Origin: Cafeteria roenbergensis
Lineage: Eukaryota > Sar > Bigyra > Bicosoecida > Cafeteriaceae
Direction of reading: 5' to 3'
Assembly (NCBI GenBank): GCA_008330645.1
Contig: VLTN01000011.1
Span: 434,001 to 498,000, forward strand
Length of the DNA stretch: 64,000 nt
In this document: positions 36,301-48,300 of the stretch, piece after piece
Position numbering within the stretch: position 1 is the stretch's first letter
How the letters are laid out: every line of letters begins with the position of its first letter
The notes under the pieces: model-generated
The model's input: the letters and a program-made list of their open reading frames with translations, nothing else
What the model was told of the DNA's origin: nothing
The model's database searches: none
Program-made: the position numbers and the translations under genes

Positions 36301-39300
36301 TCACGTTCACGAGGCGGGCCACGCGCGCAAGGCGGCGGTAGAGCTCCGCGCGCGTGGAAGGGCTGTCCTGCGAGGCGATGTACGCCCGGGCGATGCCCAC
36401 AGCCACGGCGGCCGGCGGCGTGACCCCCGTGCGGTACGCGTTGACGGCCGCCTTGGCCGCCTGCTGCATCGTGCGAATGTTCACTCGGCTCATGCGAACG
36501 GTGGCGCCGCCGCGCGAGCCTGCCCGAGACGCGCCAGAGGCCGCGAGGGCCTCGGCGTGGAATGCCATGAGGAAATTGGCCATCTGCCTCTGGCCCAGCA
36601 TGGAGCCGAGCAGCTCGCGCGCGATGGCGGCCATGTCGTGCGACTCGATGTTGGCGAGCACGAGGCCCTCGTCGAGGCGAGGCAGCCACAGCTGCAGCAT
36701 GCGGTTCAGGAAGGCGGACGAGAGCTTGTTTGCGCCAGGCCGGCGCGAGTTGTAGGTGGCAAACACGCGGAAGTCGTCGTGGATGAGGGAGCCGGCGCGG
36801 CCACCGTCCTCCTTGCGGCGCAGCGGCTCCTCCTCGCCCTTCTCCAGGAGCGCCAGGACGGGCGGGACCTCGAGAAGCGAGTTGAGGCGCTCCAGCACCT
36901 CGGGGGGCGCGTTGTTCACGTTGTCAAGCAGCACCCAGTGGCCCTCACGAATGGCCCGCAGGAACTCGGCCTCGACGAAGGCAAATGCCTCCCCTGAGGC
37001 GCGGGCGGCCTCGGCCTTCTTGGCGATGACGCGAATGACGCGGGCCACCTCGCGCCGCGCGATCTTGAGGCTGGCGTAGGACTCGAGGCGCACGCTGGTG
37101 CCGCGCATCATGCGGCGCATGCGGCGCATGACAGTCTCAATCTCCTCGAACACGCCCTCCGCCCACACCCTGAGCGCGTCGGCCGCGGTGCCGTCGGTGC
37201 TGGCAGGCGCGTCGTCGCCGCCGCCGTCGGCAAAGGGCACGTGGGCGGCCCCGGGCTCCTCGTCCTCCTGCGAGGTGGCCCGGCGCAGCGCCGAAGACTC
37301 GACGCCGTCGAGCACGCTCTGCAGCTTGCGGTTGAGGCGGGGGGGCGAGATGCGCGCGGCCATGCGGGCGAGCGCGTCCTTGTCCGCGTCGGACGAGACC
37401 TCGGGAACCGCCTGGATCAGCAGGAGAAGGAAGAACCCCTCCAGCGCCTGCATCAGCTCGCGGCGCTCGTGGGCCACCGACTGGGAGCTGGACACGAGCG
37501 TCCACTGGCCGATGAGGTCGGCCACGTCCGTGTCGTGGGTCATCTGCAGCGTGACGAGGCGCTGGTTGCACAGCCTGGCGAGCTCCTTGACCATGGCGGT
37601 CTTTCCAGAGGCCGTCTCGCCATCAATGAGCACGGGCAGCTGCGAATTCACGGCGGCGGCCATGTTCTCCAGCGTGCGGGTGGCAGCGGGCGTGTGAACG
37701 AGGCCTGCATCGGCAGGGCCTGCGCTGGACGCGTCGTCGTCGAGCTCCCCGGGCTCGCCGTCGTCGGCGGCGACCTCGGTAACCGCCGTGTTGCGCGGCA
37801 CGTACACCGAACCGATGCGGACGAAGGAGCGCAGCACGGAGATGGGCTTCTCCTCGCCGCCCACACCCCCTGCGGCCTCGGACTCGGTCTCCTTGCGCAC
37901 CGCCGCGATGGCCGCCTCGCGCGTCTCGCCCAGCAAGTGGTGGCGAATCGCGGCGCGCGCCTTGATCTGAAGGTCCGGGCTGCTCAGCCGCTGGGCGTAG
38001 ACGAGATCGGCAAACGCGGTGAGCGACGGGGAACGGCTGTCGGACGCCACGTCGCCGCCCTGCCGGTACCCGCCGGCCTTGGCCGCGGCGCCGCTTTCGC
38101 TGCCTGCGTCGCTGCCGTCGTCCTTGGACTCGTCGGCGGCCCCGGAAGCGGAGGCGGCCAGAGCCGCCTGCTTGCGCGCCTTGCGCGCCTTGCGCCGAGC
38201 ACTGTTGCCCACGCGGCGGGAGACGCGGCGGCCACCCTTGCCCTGCTCTGTGGCGGCATCGTCCTCGTCCGGCCCAGAGTCGTCGCTGTCGTCGTCCTTC
38301 TCCACGAGCTTGGTCAGCTTCTTGTCGCTGGCCATGATGCGGCGGTGGGCGTTCTGCGCGTAGGAGCTGCCCTCGATGACGTGGAGCAGCTGCTGGATCA
38401 CGCGGATGTTGACCTCCTCCTGGCCCGCGCCGCCCACGCCCTCGCTCTCCACGAGCTCCTTGATCTCGCAGTGCAGCGCGACCACGGCGGAGAGATGGGC
38501 GGGGCTCAAGTGGCGGAACTCAGTGTCCGCGCTCTCGCGGCCGGCCACAACCATGGCGCTCTCGTCGCTGGTGCTGTCGACCATGCCCTGGCGCTCCGCG
38601 AGGCCCTTGATGATGATGGCCTGCTCGTCCAGCGGGTACTCCTGCAGCTGCACGCGCGCGAAGTAGTTGACCAGCGAGCGGGGGAGGGCGTTGCGGCCGC
38701 CACCGATGGAGGCCGGGTTCATGGCGGCGAACACCATCACGTTGGGCGGGACACGGACGCGGCGGCCCTTGAGCTCCACGAAGAGCGTCTCGGCGCGGGA
38801 CGGGTCCTGGGACCGCTCGTAGATGGCGGAGAAGAGCTGCGCAAGCTGGTCGAGCACCTCGGGCGGGGCCAGGTTCACCTCGTCGAGAAGGAGCCAGCGG
38901 CCCTCCTCCAGCGCCTGAACGAGCCGGCCCGAGCGCCACTGGAAAGTGCGAACGCCGTCCACCACCATGGGCATGTAGCTGCCGACCAGGTCCTCCACAG
39001 TCGAGCTCGCGGAGAAGTTGAGGCGCTCGACGGACGGCTGGCAAAGGACCTGAGCGATGACCTTGACAACTGCCGTCTTGCCGATGCCCGGCGGGCCCTC
39101 GAGCAGCAGCGGGTACGACGCGTTGGTCGCAGCGAAGATGCGCGCGAGGTTGTCCAGCACGGTCGGGGTGGTGGCAAAGTCCCAGCGCGTCATTGGGTCG
39201 CGTGGGTCGCGCAGCATGCGCTCGCCGCTCTCGCGCTCCTTGGCCGGCAGAGCGGCGCCGGCCCCCGAGGGGCGGAAGAGCGGCACTGCAACGCCGAGGT

Positions 39301-42300
39301 GGGTGAGAGTGACGGACTTTTCGCCTCCGGGAGCGGGCGTGAACGGGGTCACCAGGCACTTGGCGAGCAGGGCTGCGCCCGCCTCGTCCAGCGCGCTGGC
39401 GGTGGCGCTGCTCGACGAGTCGGCGCCTGCGGCAGAGGCGGCGGCAGCCGCTCCCGCGGCAGGCTTGGACGCGGAGCTGCCCGCCTTGACGCCCAGCATC
39501 ATGGCGGGGCGCACGAGGCGCTCCCAGCGGTCCTGGGCCGCCTCGACGTCGCGCGCCGACGAGCCGGGGCGCGCCTTGGCCCAGCGGGCGACGGCCGCCA
39601 CGGTCTCCGTCGCTGCCTCCTCGCGGTCCTGCGGCGAGAGGCGGTCCAGCACGAGCAGCTGGGAGGCGAGGAGCACGGAGGCCGGGACGTCAAACGTTTC
39701 GGTGCCTGCGTCGTCGGCCCCGTTGGCCAGAAGCGCCGACACCAGGCCGCACATCTGAATGAGCCGGCGGACGTCCAGCCGCAGGTTGAAGCGCGTTGGG
39801 TCGGCCATCAGGTGAATGACGTTCATCATGCACGCCAGGGCGTCGGACGCCTGGGAGGCGTCCAGGCCGCGCCCGGGACTGCGCAGGTCCTGGTCGAGCA
39901 CCTCGCGAACCTCGGCCTCCTCGTACCCCGTGGACCAGACCTCGGTGAAGCGGGAGCGGGTCGCGGGGGACAGGCTGATGCGAGTGCGCTCGTCCGCGGC
40001 GTGGACCGTCGCAAAGACCGCAAAGCGGTTCACGAGCTCCACGTCGGTGCGGGGGCGGCTGCGGCGCGGGCCGGCCGCCGAGGCGGCACTTGCCGCCTCG
40101 CCCTCGTCCTCGTCGTCCTCGGACGGGGCGTCCTCCGTCACGGCGAACGTGCGCTCGGTCTCGAGCATGGAGTTGAGTCGCTCCGTCACGGCGGGCGACG
40201 GCAGGTCCAGGTTCTCAAGCAGCACCGGGTGGCCCAGCTTGGCGGCACGGGTGATGGCGCCGTCGTGGAACAAGAACATGGCGCCGGCCGCGGACGACAC
40301 GCCGGGGCCCTGCGACGCGAGGCCGCGGAGCTTGCGCGCGAGCGAGCGGGCCTTGCGCGCCGCCATCTTGAGCGAGTTGTCCACGCTCAGCCCCTTGGCC
40401 TCGAGGGAGGCCAGCACGCGGCCCTCCAGCGTCCGCATCGCCGCGAGCAGGCGCAGCAGCGCCGCCGCGTCGGCACCCTCGGACCAGAAGAGCTGGAGCA
40501 CCATGTCGTCGGGCCCCGCGGCGGCCGCCTTGGACCCGCCGCCCGCCGCCACCTTGGCGTCGAGCGCGGCCTTCTCCTCAGCACGGGCCTTGGCCTTTGC
40601 GGCCTCCTCCTCGGCACGGCGCTCCTTGGCCTGCTGCGCGCGTGCGCGGCGCTCGAGCTCGACCAGGCCGGACATGTCCGGGTCCTCGTCGTCGTCGTCC
40701 TCCTCCTTGTCCTGTGCAGCGGCAGACGGCTCGGATGGGGCGCTGGTGGCGCCCGCGGCAGATGCGGCCGACGCACCGCCTGTGGCCGACGAGGTCTCTG
40801 CGCCGGAGCCCCAGCCGGAGCCCCAGCCGCCGGCACCTGCGCCGCTTGCGGCAGGCGAGGGGGCGCTTCCCCAGCCGGAGGCCTGGGCGCCGGCCGCCCC
40901 GCCGTCGCCGAACCCAGTCGAGTCGCCAAAGCCGCCGCCGACCCACCCGCCTGCCTGCGCGCCTCCGCCGCCGCTTGCAGCGGCAGCGGCAGCTGCTGCA
41001 TCGTTTGTGGGCTGCGCGTTGGGCGCGCTCTGGGCGCCGGCAGAGGGCCTGGGCGCCTTGGTTGCCTTGGGCGCACTCGGGCGGGGGACCACGATGGCGG
41101 CGTCGTCGTCGTCCGCGTCTTCCTGCTCCTGGGCGTGGGCGGCCTCCTCCAGGGCGGCGAGCTGGCGCTTCTCCGCAAGGCGCGTCTTCTCAAGCTCCAC
41201 GCGCTCCTCGAGCTGGTCGCGGAAGGCCGCGAGCGCCTCGGTCAGGGTCTGGATGGGGTCGGCGGAGGCGCTGGTCGTGGCGAGCAGGCCGCCCGCCACG
41301 TCGCGGTCGAGCTGGGCCGCGCGGTCGCGCACCTCCGTCGCGCGGTCGCACAGCATGCGCGCGGCGTCCCGAGGCACCACGGGCATGATCTGGCCGATGA
41401 GGTCCGAGGACTCGGTAACCGTCGTGAGGTGCACCGTCTCCATGTCCGACACCACGAGGCCGTCCAGGGCGCGCTCCTCCGCGTCGCTGTCGGCGCCGCC
41501 CTTCTTGAGGTCGCGGCGGGCGCGCTGGGTCTGGAGCTCGACGACGTCCTCCGGGGTGGTGATCTCGAGGTAGGTCTGCACGAGGAGCGACTTGAAGGCG
41601 GTGGGGCCCACCAGCAGCACGCACTCGCCGTTGGCAACGCACTCGGCGAGCTGCATGAGGTTGCGCCGGAACGAGGGCGGGGCCTTGAGCTCGGCACCGC
41701 CGCGCCCCGCCGCCGCCTTGGCAGCGCGCGCACCCTGCGCCCGGCGGAAGAGCGAGGAGCGGGTGAGCTGGCCGCGGATGGCCAGCATGGTGGTGGCGCC
41801 GTCGGGCGTCACGAAGTGGACCTCCTCGCCGCGCTGCACGATGCGGTTGTCGCGGTCCAGGACCTCGCGGACGGCGCTGCCGGCCTCGCGCAGGGCCACG
41901 GCCTCCTTTGCGCCGGGGCTGATCTTGCCGAAGGCGGTGAGGATGATGCGGGCCAGCGTGGAGCGCTTGGCCTTCTCCCGCAGGCGCGGGCCCAGCAGCG
42001 CGATGCCGGCCGTGTGGTAGTCGTCGCCGCAGCCGTAGAGGCCGGGCATGGACTCGCGGCGGCGCAGCCACTTGATGATCTCGCGCAGGGTGATGCGCGG
42101 CAGCCCGCTGGCAGGCGCGTTGATGCCGACGTAGGCCTCGGCGAACTGAGAGGCGAGCTTGTCGGCCAGCTTGGGGTTGGAGTCCCCGCCAATGTACTTG
42201 GCGAAGGCGCGGCGGATGATGAGCTCAAGCTCCACGGCGGAGAAGTCCGTCACGGCGGCCTGCAGGAAGCGCGTGCGAAGCGACACTGGCAGCTGCTTCC

Positions 42301-45300
42301 TCCCGCCGTACGAGGCGTCGTTCTGCGCCGCGAAGAAGCGGAAGCCGGCCGCGGCCTCGATGACCACGTCGGTGCCCGGCAGGGTGATGGAGCGCCGGCC
42401 CTCGAGCAGCGGCGCCAGCATGTCCAGCACGGCCGGCTCCGCGAGGTTGAACTCGTCGGCGAAGAACCACAGGCCCTCCTCCATGGCGCGCCACAGCGGC
42501 CCCTTGAGCACGCCAAAGGTGGGCACCCCGGCGCCAGCCCCGCCAGTTGCGGCCTCCCCGTCCTCGGCGTCCGCGCCCCCGCCGCTGCTGGTGGGCACGT
42601 ACGTGCCGATGTAGTCCTGCACCGTGGTCGAGTCGGTGTTGATCACGCGCATGAGCTTGCGGCCCGTGCCGCTCGCAGCGTGCTTGTACAGGAACGCGAT
42701 GAGGGCGGTCTTCCCCGTGGCCGCGGGGCCCTCCAGCAGCACGGGGTAGCCGCAGAGGACGCCGAGGGCCGTCAGCTGCGCGAACTCGAAGCGCTCCGGG
42801 GCCTTGACCTTGTCAAGGACGTACTCCGCAGAGCCGACGTGCTTCCCGCCGGTGATGACGGAGATGAAGTCGCCGGTCGCGTCGAACTTGAGCCCCAGCG
42901 TGGACGCCAGCGCGGCGGCCAGGCGGTGACGGATGGAGAGGTCCGCCACGCCCTGCAGCACCACCGACTGGACGGCGGCCGTCAGCGCCCGGCCCGAAAT
43001 GTCCGAGAGCGACGCCGGCGTGCCCGAGGGCGGGTGCGCCAGCTCGAGCTGCGCGAGGCGGTAGAAGGCGTCCGCGGCGCGCACGGAGGTGCGCATGGTC
43101 ATCGACGACGTGGTCGAATCGGCGCCTGCGCTGCCGCCGCTGAGGCGCAGCAGCTCGCTGGAGCCGGGCTCGGCGATGCCGCGGCCAGTGACCAGGTTGC
43201 CGAACACGGCGCTTGCCGCATCGATCATGCCCGCAGCGGCCCCGCCGCTGCCGCGGAGGCCGAGACCAGCGGCCGCAGACATCACGAGGCGCGTCTCCGA
43301 GTTGACGCTGGCCTCGGTGGCCTCGCCGACGGGGTCGTCGCCGATCTCGCCCAGCCACACGATGGTGAAGCGGTTGTAGAGGGCGGGGGACAGCTCCTTC
43401 TCGCGCCGGGGGGTGGGGATTGCCTCGGCGCTCATCGTCGCGAAGAAGCGGTAGCCCTCCCCGGGGCCGCGGCCCACGTCGAGAACCTCGTTGTCGTCCT
43501 TCTCCGAGAGCTGCCACACTGGGTCAGACTCGAGCAGGGGGTTGAGGCGCTCGCTGACCTGGGCCTCGGCCTCCTGCAGGTTGTCGAGAAGCACCCAGTC
43601 GCCGTGGCGCACGCCGCGCGTGACGGGTCCGTCAGCCCACTGGAGCGTCTTGGGCGACACGCTGCCCACGAGGTCCGCAGACGCCGTCTCCCCGGTGACG
43701 CACGCCTGGTGCACCGTCTTGCCCATGAGCGTGGCGAGGGCGAGGATGGCAGCGCTCTTGCCGCAGCCCTCGGGGCCCACGACAAGCACGGGCTGGCCCA
43801 GCTGCACCGCGCGCACCATGAGCTGCATCGCGGCGAGGATGCGCGGCGTCAGGGCGATGGGCGCGGGGGGGAGCACGGAAGCCAGGGTCGAGGGCGTGGT
43901 TCCGGCGCCGAGGCGCGCAGGAGCGCCCAGCGTGGTGCCGAAGGTGCTGTCGAGCTGCTTGAACACGCGTCCCGCCCAGGCGTCGCGCTGGTCCCGCATC
44001 AGCACGCCCATGAGGTCGCGGCCGGCGCGCACCACCGACTCGGGCGTCGCCGCGCGGCAGTCGGCGGAGCCGGTGCCCGCGGCGATGAGGGCGCACCACC
44101 GGCGCACCAGGTCGGCGGGCGACCCGATCACGCTGAGGCCGTGCGCCGACGCGTTGGCAGGATCGGTGAGCATGTTGGCCACGCCCAGCGTCGCCGCTCC
44201 CATCGGCGCCCGGAGGCGCGGCGGCACTGCGTTGGAGGCCATGACTCGCGAAATCTCGGCCTCGTGGCCGCGGGAGCCGGCCGAGTAGCTGCCCACGCGC
44301 AGCTGCAGGACGCCGCCGCGACCCGAGGTGGCGTAGCCAGCGGGGACGAGCATCTCCGCCAGCTTGGGCACGGCGGCCTTGTCGGCCTCGATGGCGTCCA
44401 CCAAGGCGCGCATGACCGCCTCCGAGGGGCCGGCCTTGGCCGCCTCGGCCTCGGCCTTGGCGTGCGCGGCCTCGGCCGCCGCTGCTACCATGGGATCCGC
44501 AGCGACGGGGTCTGCCCCCGGGTTGTCGTCGTCCCCGTCCTCGTCGCCGTCGTCATCGCCGCCGCCGCCCACGACCACCACGGCGCCGTCGGCGGAGGCG
44601 GCTGCCGCCTTCTTGTGCGCCTTCTTGGAGGAGCGGAGGTGCCGCACGACCACGCCGCGCTTGATGATGGCCTTGGCGATGCCGGCCACGCGGGCGGTGC
44701 CTGCGTCCGTGAGCTCGTCGATCTTCGCGGCCACGGCCTTGCGGGAGTCGCGAGTGCGGAAGCGGCTGCCGTAGACGGCCCAGGCCTCGAGCTTGAGGAC
44801 GCGGGCAGCGCTGGCCGAGCCCAGGACTGGCGCGCCTGGGGTGGCGAGCACGCCGCCGAAGCCGTCCACCCACTTGAGAAGCTCGCGCACCGTGGTCTCC
44901 GTGTAGCCGCCGGACTCGGCAAAGTCCGCGCTCTCGGCGAGGGTCTGGAGGGCCTCTGCGATGGAGACCATGAGGTGGGCCTGGGCCGCGACGACCGCTG
45001 CGTGGGGCGCGACGGCGGTGGGGGACGACGGCGTGGACAGGATGCCGTACAGGCGGCGCCACACAATCAGCGAGAGGTCCTCCTTGGGCAGGGGCTTGAA
45101 GTCGATCTTGATGAACCGGGAGAGGAGGGACTCGGACAGCTTGGCGCGCTTGGCCGCGAAGAACCCGGTGGCGGGGTTCTGCGTGGAGAAGAGCCGGAAG
45201 TCCGGGTGCATGCTGAAGACGCGCTCGCGGGCCTCGGAGTTTGCGTCGTCTGCGACGATGAGGCGGCCAGTCTCGACGGCCGTCTCGATGCAGGTCAGCA

Positions 45301-48300
45301 CCTCCTCGGGGGCCAGGTTGAACTCGTCCACCAGGATCCAGTAGCCCTTGGTGAAGGCGGTGGTGAAGGGGCCCTTGACGAACTCGGTGGACACGGTGGC
45401 GGAGCCGCCAGTCTCGGCGCCCGAGGAGGTCTTGATGGAGATGCCGCCGAGGAAGTCCATGATGGTGACGCGCGAGCTCATGTTGAACCGGATGAGCGGG
45501 CGGTTCAGCAGGCGGGCAGTCTCGGTGACCATGGCGGACTTGCCGACGCCCGTCGCGCCCTCGAGCAGCATGGGGAGGCCAGCCATGACGTTGTCCAGGA
45601 TCTTGGAGATGTTCTGCTCCGTGGTGGGGGTGCGAATGATGCCCTGCGACGCGGGCTTGCGCCGCGGGATGAAGGAGCGCGCCTCGATGTCGTCGGCAGG
45701 GCCGTAGCGCCCGGCGGGCTTGAAGGCGAAGAGGCGGCTGCCGAGCTGCACCTCCGTGGCGGCGGCGTGCGCCATGCTCGCCGGGGCGGCCATGGCCGCG
45801 GCCTCGGCCGCGCCAGACACAAGCGGGGGCACCGCCGTGTGCGGCGACAGGCCGAGCGTGTCGGCCACGCTGACGGGGCCCTTGGGCGTGTCCTCGTCGT
45901 CCTCGGCCTCGTCGCCGCCGGCGCCTGCGGCCTTGTCCTCATCGGCGTCGTCTCCCGCGGCTGCCGGCTCGGCGTCCGCGTCGGCGTCGGCCTTTGCCGC
46001 CCTGGACCGGCGGGACTTGGAGCCGGCCTTGCGGGCCGCGCGCTTGGCCTCGCGCTCGGCCTTGCGCTCGGCAAGCTTGAGGGCGCGAGCCTGGCGGGCG
46101 GCGGAGCGCTTGGTGCGGCGCCCGACGTCGCGCGTCTTGGCAGTGCGCTCGCGCGAGGCGCCCGGGAGGCCCTCGGGGATGCGGATCCCCTTGCGGGTGC
46201 GGTGGTCGTGCATGAGGAACCCGGTGAGGACCGCGTCCTCCGTGGCAGCAAGCAGCGAGGCGGTGCCTGCCACGCCTCCGAAGCCCTCGCCCGAGCCCGA
46301 CGCCATGGCCGTGGCGTCGCAGCGCACCGCCAGCATGTTCATGTAGTCGAAGAGCCGGGAGAAGTCGGAGTTGGCGGGGCGCATCGAGTCGACTGAGGCG
46401 TTGCCCGGGGCGCCGGATCCGCTGCCGTCCGCGCCGCGCTGCACGAGGGAGAAGAGCTTCACGCTGTCCTGCATGCGCTCCATGGCCTCCGCTGCAGAGA
46501 GAGACTTGGCCGGGTCGAGTCCCGAGGCGGCGTCCAGCAGCGACTCGTCCGACTCGCCCCCGCGCGCGGTGAACAGCGCAACGGCCGCGGGGCAAAAGGT
46601 CTCGAGGAGCAGCGCCTGGTCCGAGCCCCGCATGCGCAGCAGGAGCGCGGTGAGGGCCGTGAGGGGCTGGCCCAGCTGGCGGGCGGCGAGCGACGAGGTC
46701 TTGGCCGCGGCGCGCGTGGCCGCCTCCCCGGCGCCCGGGGCGGCGGGCGCGAGCCCGATGGCCAGCGAGCGCAGGAGCAGCGGAAGGTAGCGGCCAAAGT
46801 ACTTGCCCAGCACGCGGCGCGCCGTCTTGCGCGAGATCATGAGGCGCGTGAGCTGCACCAGGCGGGAGGGGAGGAAGCGCGGGGACACGCGCGCCGTCCG
46901 CGCGGTGTCGGGCAGGTCAGTGGTGGAGTCCTGGCGGCCGAGGCCGGGGGGCGCGTCGAGCCCCTCAGAGGACGCCGCGCCGAGGCTGCGCTCCGCCGAC
47001 GCGGCGGCCGCGAGCGACGAGCGGGCCTCCTCCTCGTCCTCGGCGGAGGCGATGACGCCGTACACACGGGCCGTGGAGGCCGTGACCGAGTCGGCCACGA
47101 GGTTGAGGAGGCGCTTCGACAGCGCCGAAGGGGCGGCGCCGGCGCTCATGGCCTCGCCCAGGGCAGGCGGCACGCTGTCGCTGCGGGATGCGGCGAGCAC
47201 GATTGCGTCCTCCGCGTCAACGATGGACACAAGGTGCGAGCAGAGCAGCGCAAAGTCTCCCGAGAACACCTCGTAGCTCAGGCAGTTGCGCACCACTCCC
47301 TCCATCAGGTCGAAGCGAGAGGACAGCATCTGAGCGACGCGGTCGCGAGGCTCGATGGTGCCGCTCGCCGCCGCGGCGGAAGGGGCGTCGCCCCCGGCCG
47401 CCGCGGCCGCGCGTGCCTCGCGCACGCGCACGTGGACGTCCGGCGTGCGCGAGTTCAGGAGCCGGACCACGACCTTGGTCACGAAGCGCTCGGCCGTGGC
47501 GTCGGCGTCGGCGTGGCCGAAGACGTGCATGCCGGCGTTCGAGCCGTCCATGGCCGTGAGCTCCTCGCGCACCCCCGCTGAGAAGGAGCGGAAGAGGCCG
47601 GGCGCAGCGGACAGCGACTCTCCAGAGTCCTGCGCGGCCAGGCCCGTCTCTGCGGCGTCGGCGCCGGAGCTCGCGCGGGAGCGGCCAGCGCGGTGCACGG
47701 CGTCGAAGACGGGGTCGTCACGCAGGGTCGGCACCATCGCGACGAGGGCGGCGTCCGGGTCGAAGGCGCCGGGGGCGTTCTGGAGGCCGTGCACCAGCAG
47801 GGACATGACCGGGGCCTGGCAGCCCACGCGCCGGATGGCCTGGACCAGCACGCGCGACCGCGAGAGCGGGTCAGCGCGAGCCGCACGGCGCTCCGCGGCG
47901 CGCCGTGCCGTGTAGGCGGCGTCCGCGGAGTCCTCGCGCTGCAGGCCCGGGCCCAGCGCGAGGGACGTCGAGGCCGGGGCGTCGCTGCGGACGGCGCCGC
48001 TGCGTGCCTGGCCGATGGCCATGGCTGCCTCCTCGTCCTCGTCGGTGTCGTAGTCGAACTCGTCCTCGTCCTCGCTGTCCTCCTCGCTCTCGCTGTCGCT
48101 GTCGTCGGCGTCGCGATCGCCCACGCGCCCGCCAGCGCGGCGCTTCCCGACGTCGATGGTGCCCTCGAAGAGCAGCTGCTGCGCGTCGCCCAGCTCGTTC
48201 TGCAGGCCGGCAACCCAGATGGCCAGGGCGCGGCCGTCGTCGTCGCCGGCGGAGGAGCCGTCCGCCGAGGCCAGGGAGCCCAGCAGGTTGAGGCAGTCGG

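Noticed and set aside
37241-46396. 3051-codon open frame on the plus strand
   Set aside because: Antisense shadow over the AAA+ modules; the composition is the mirror of the sense codon bias and no domain is recognisable.
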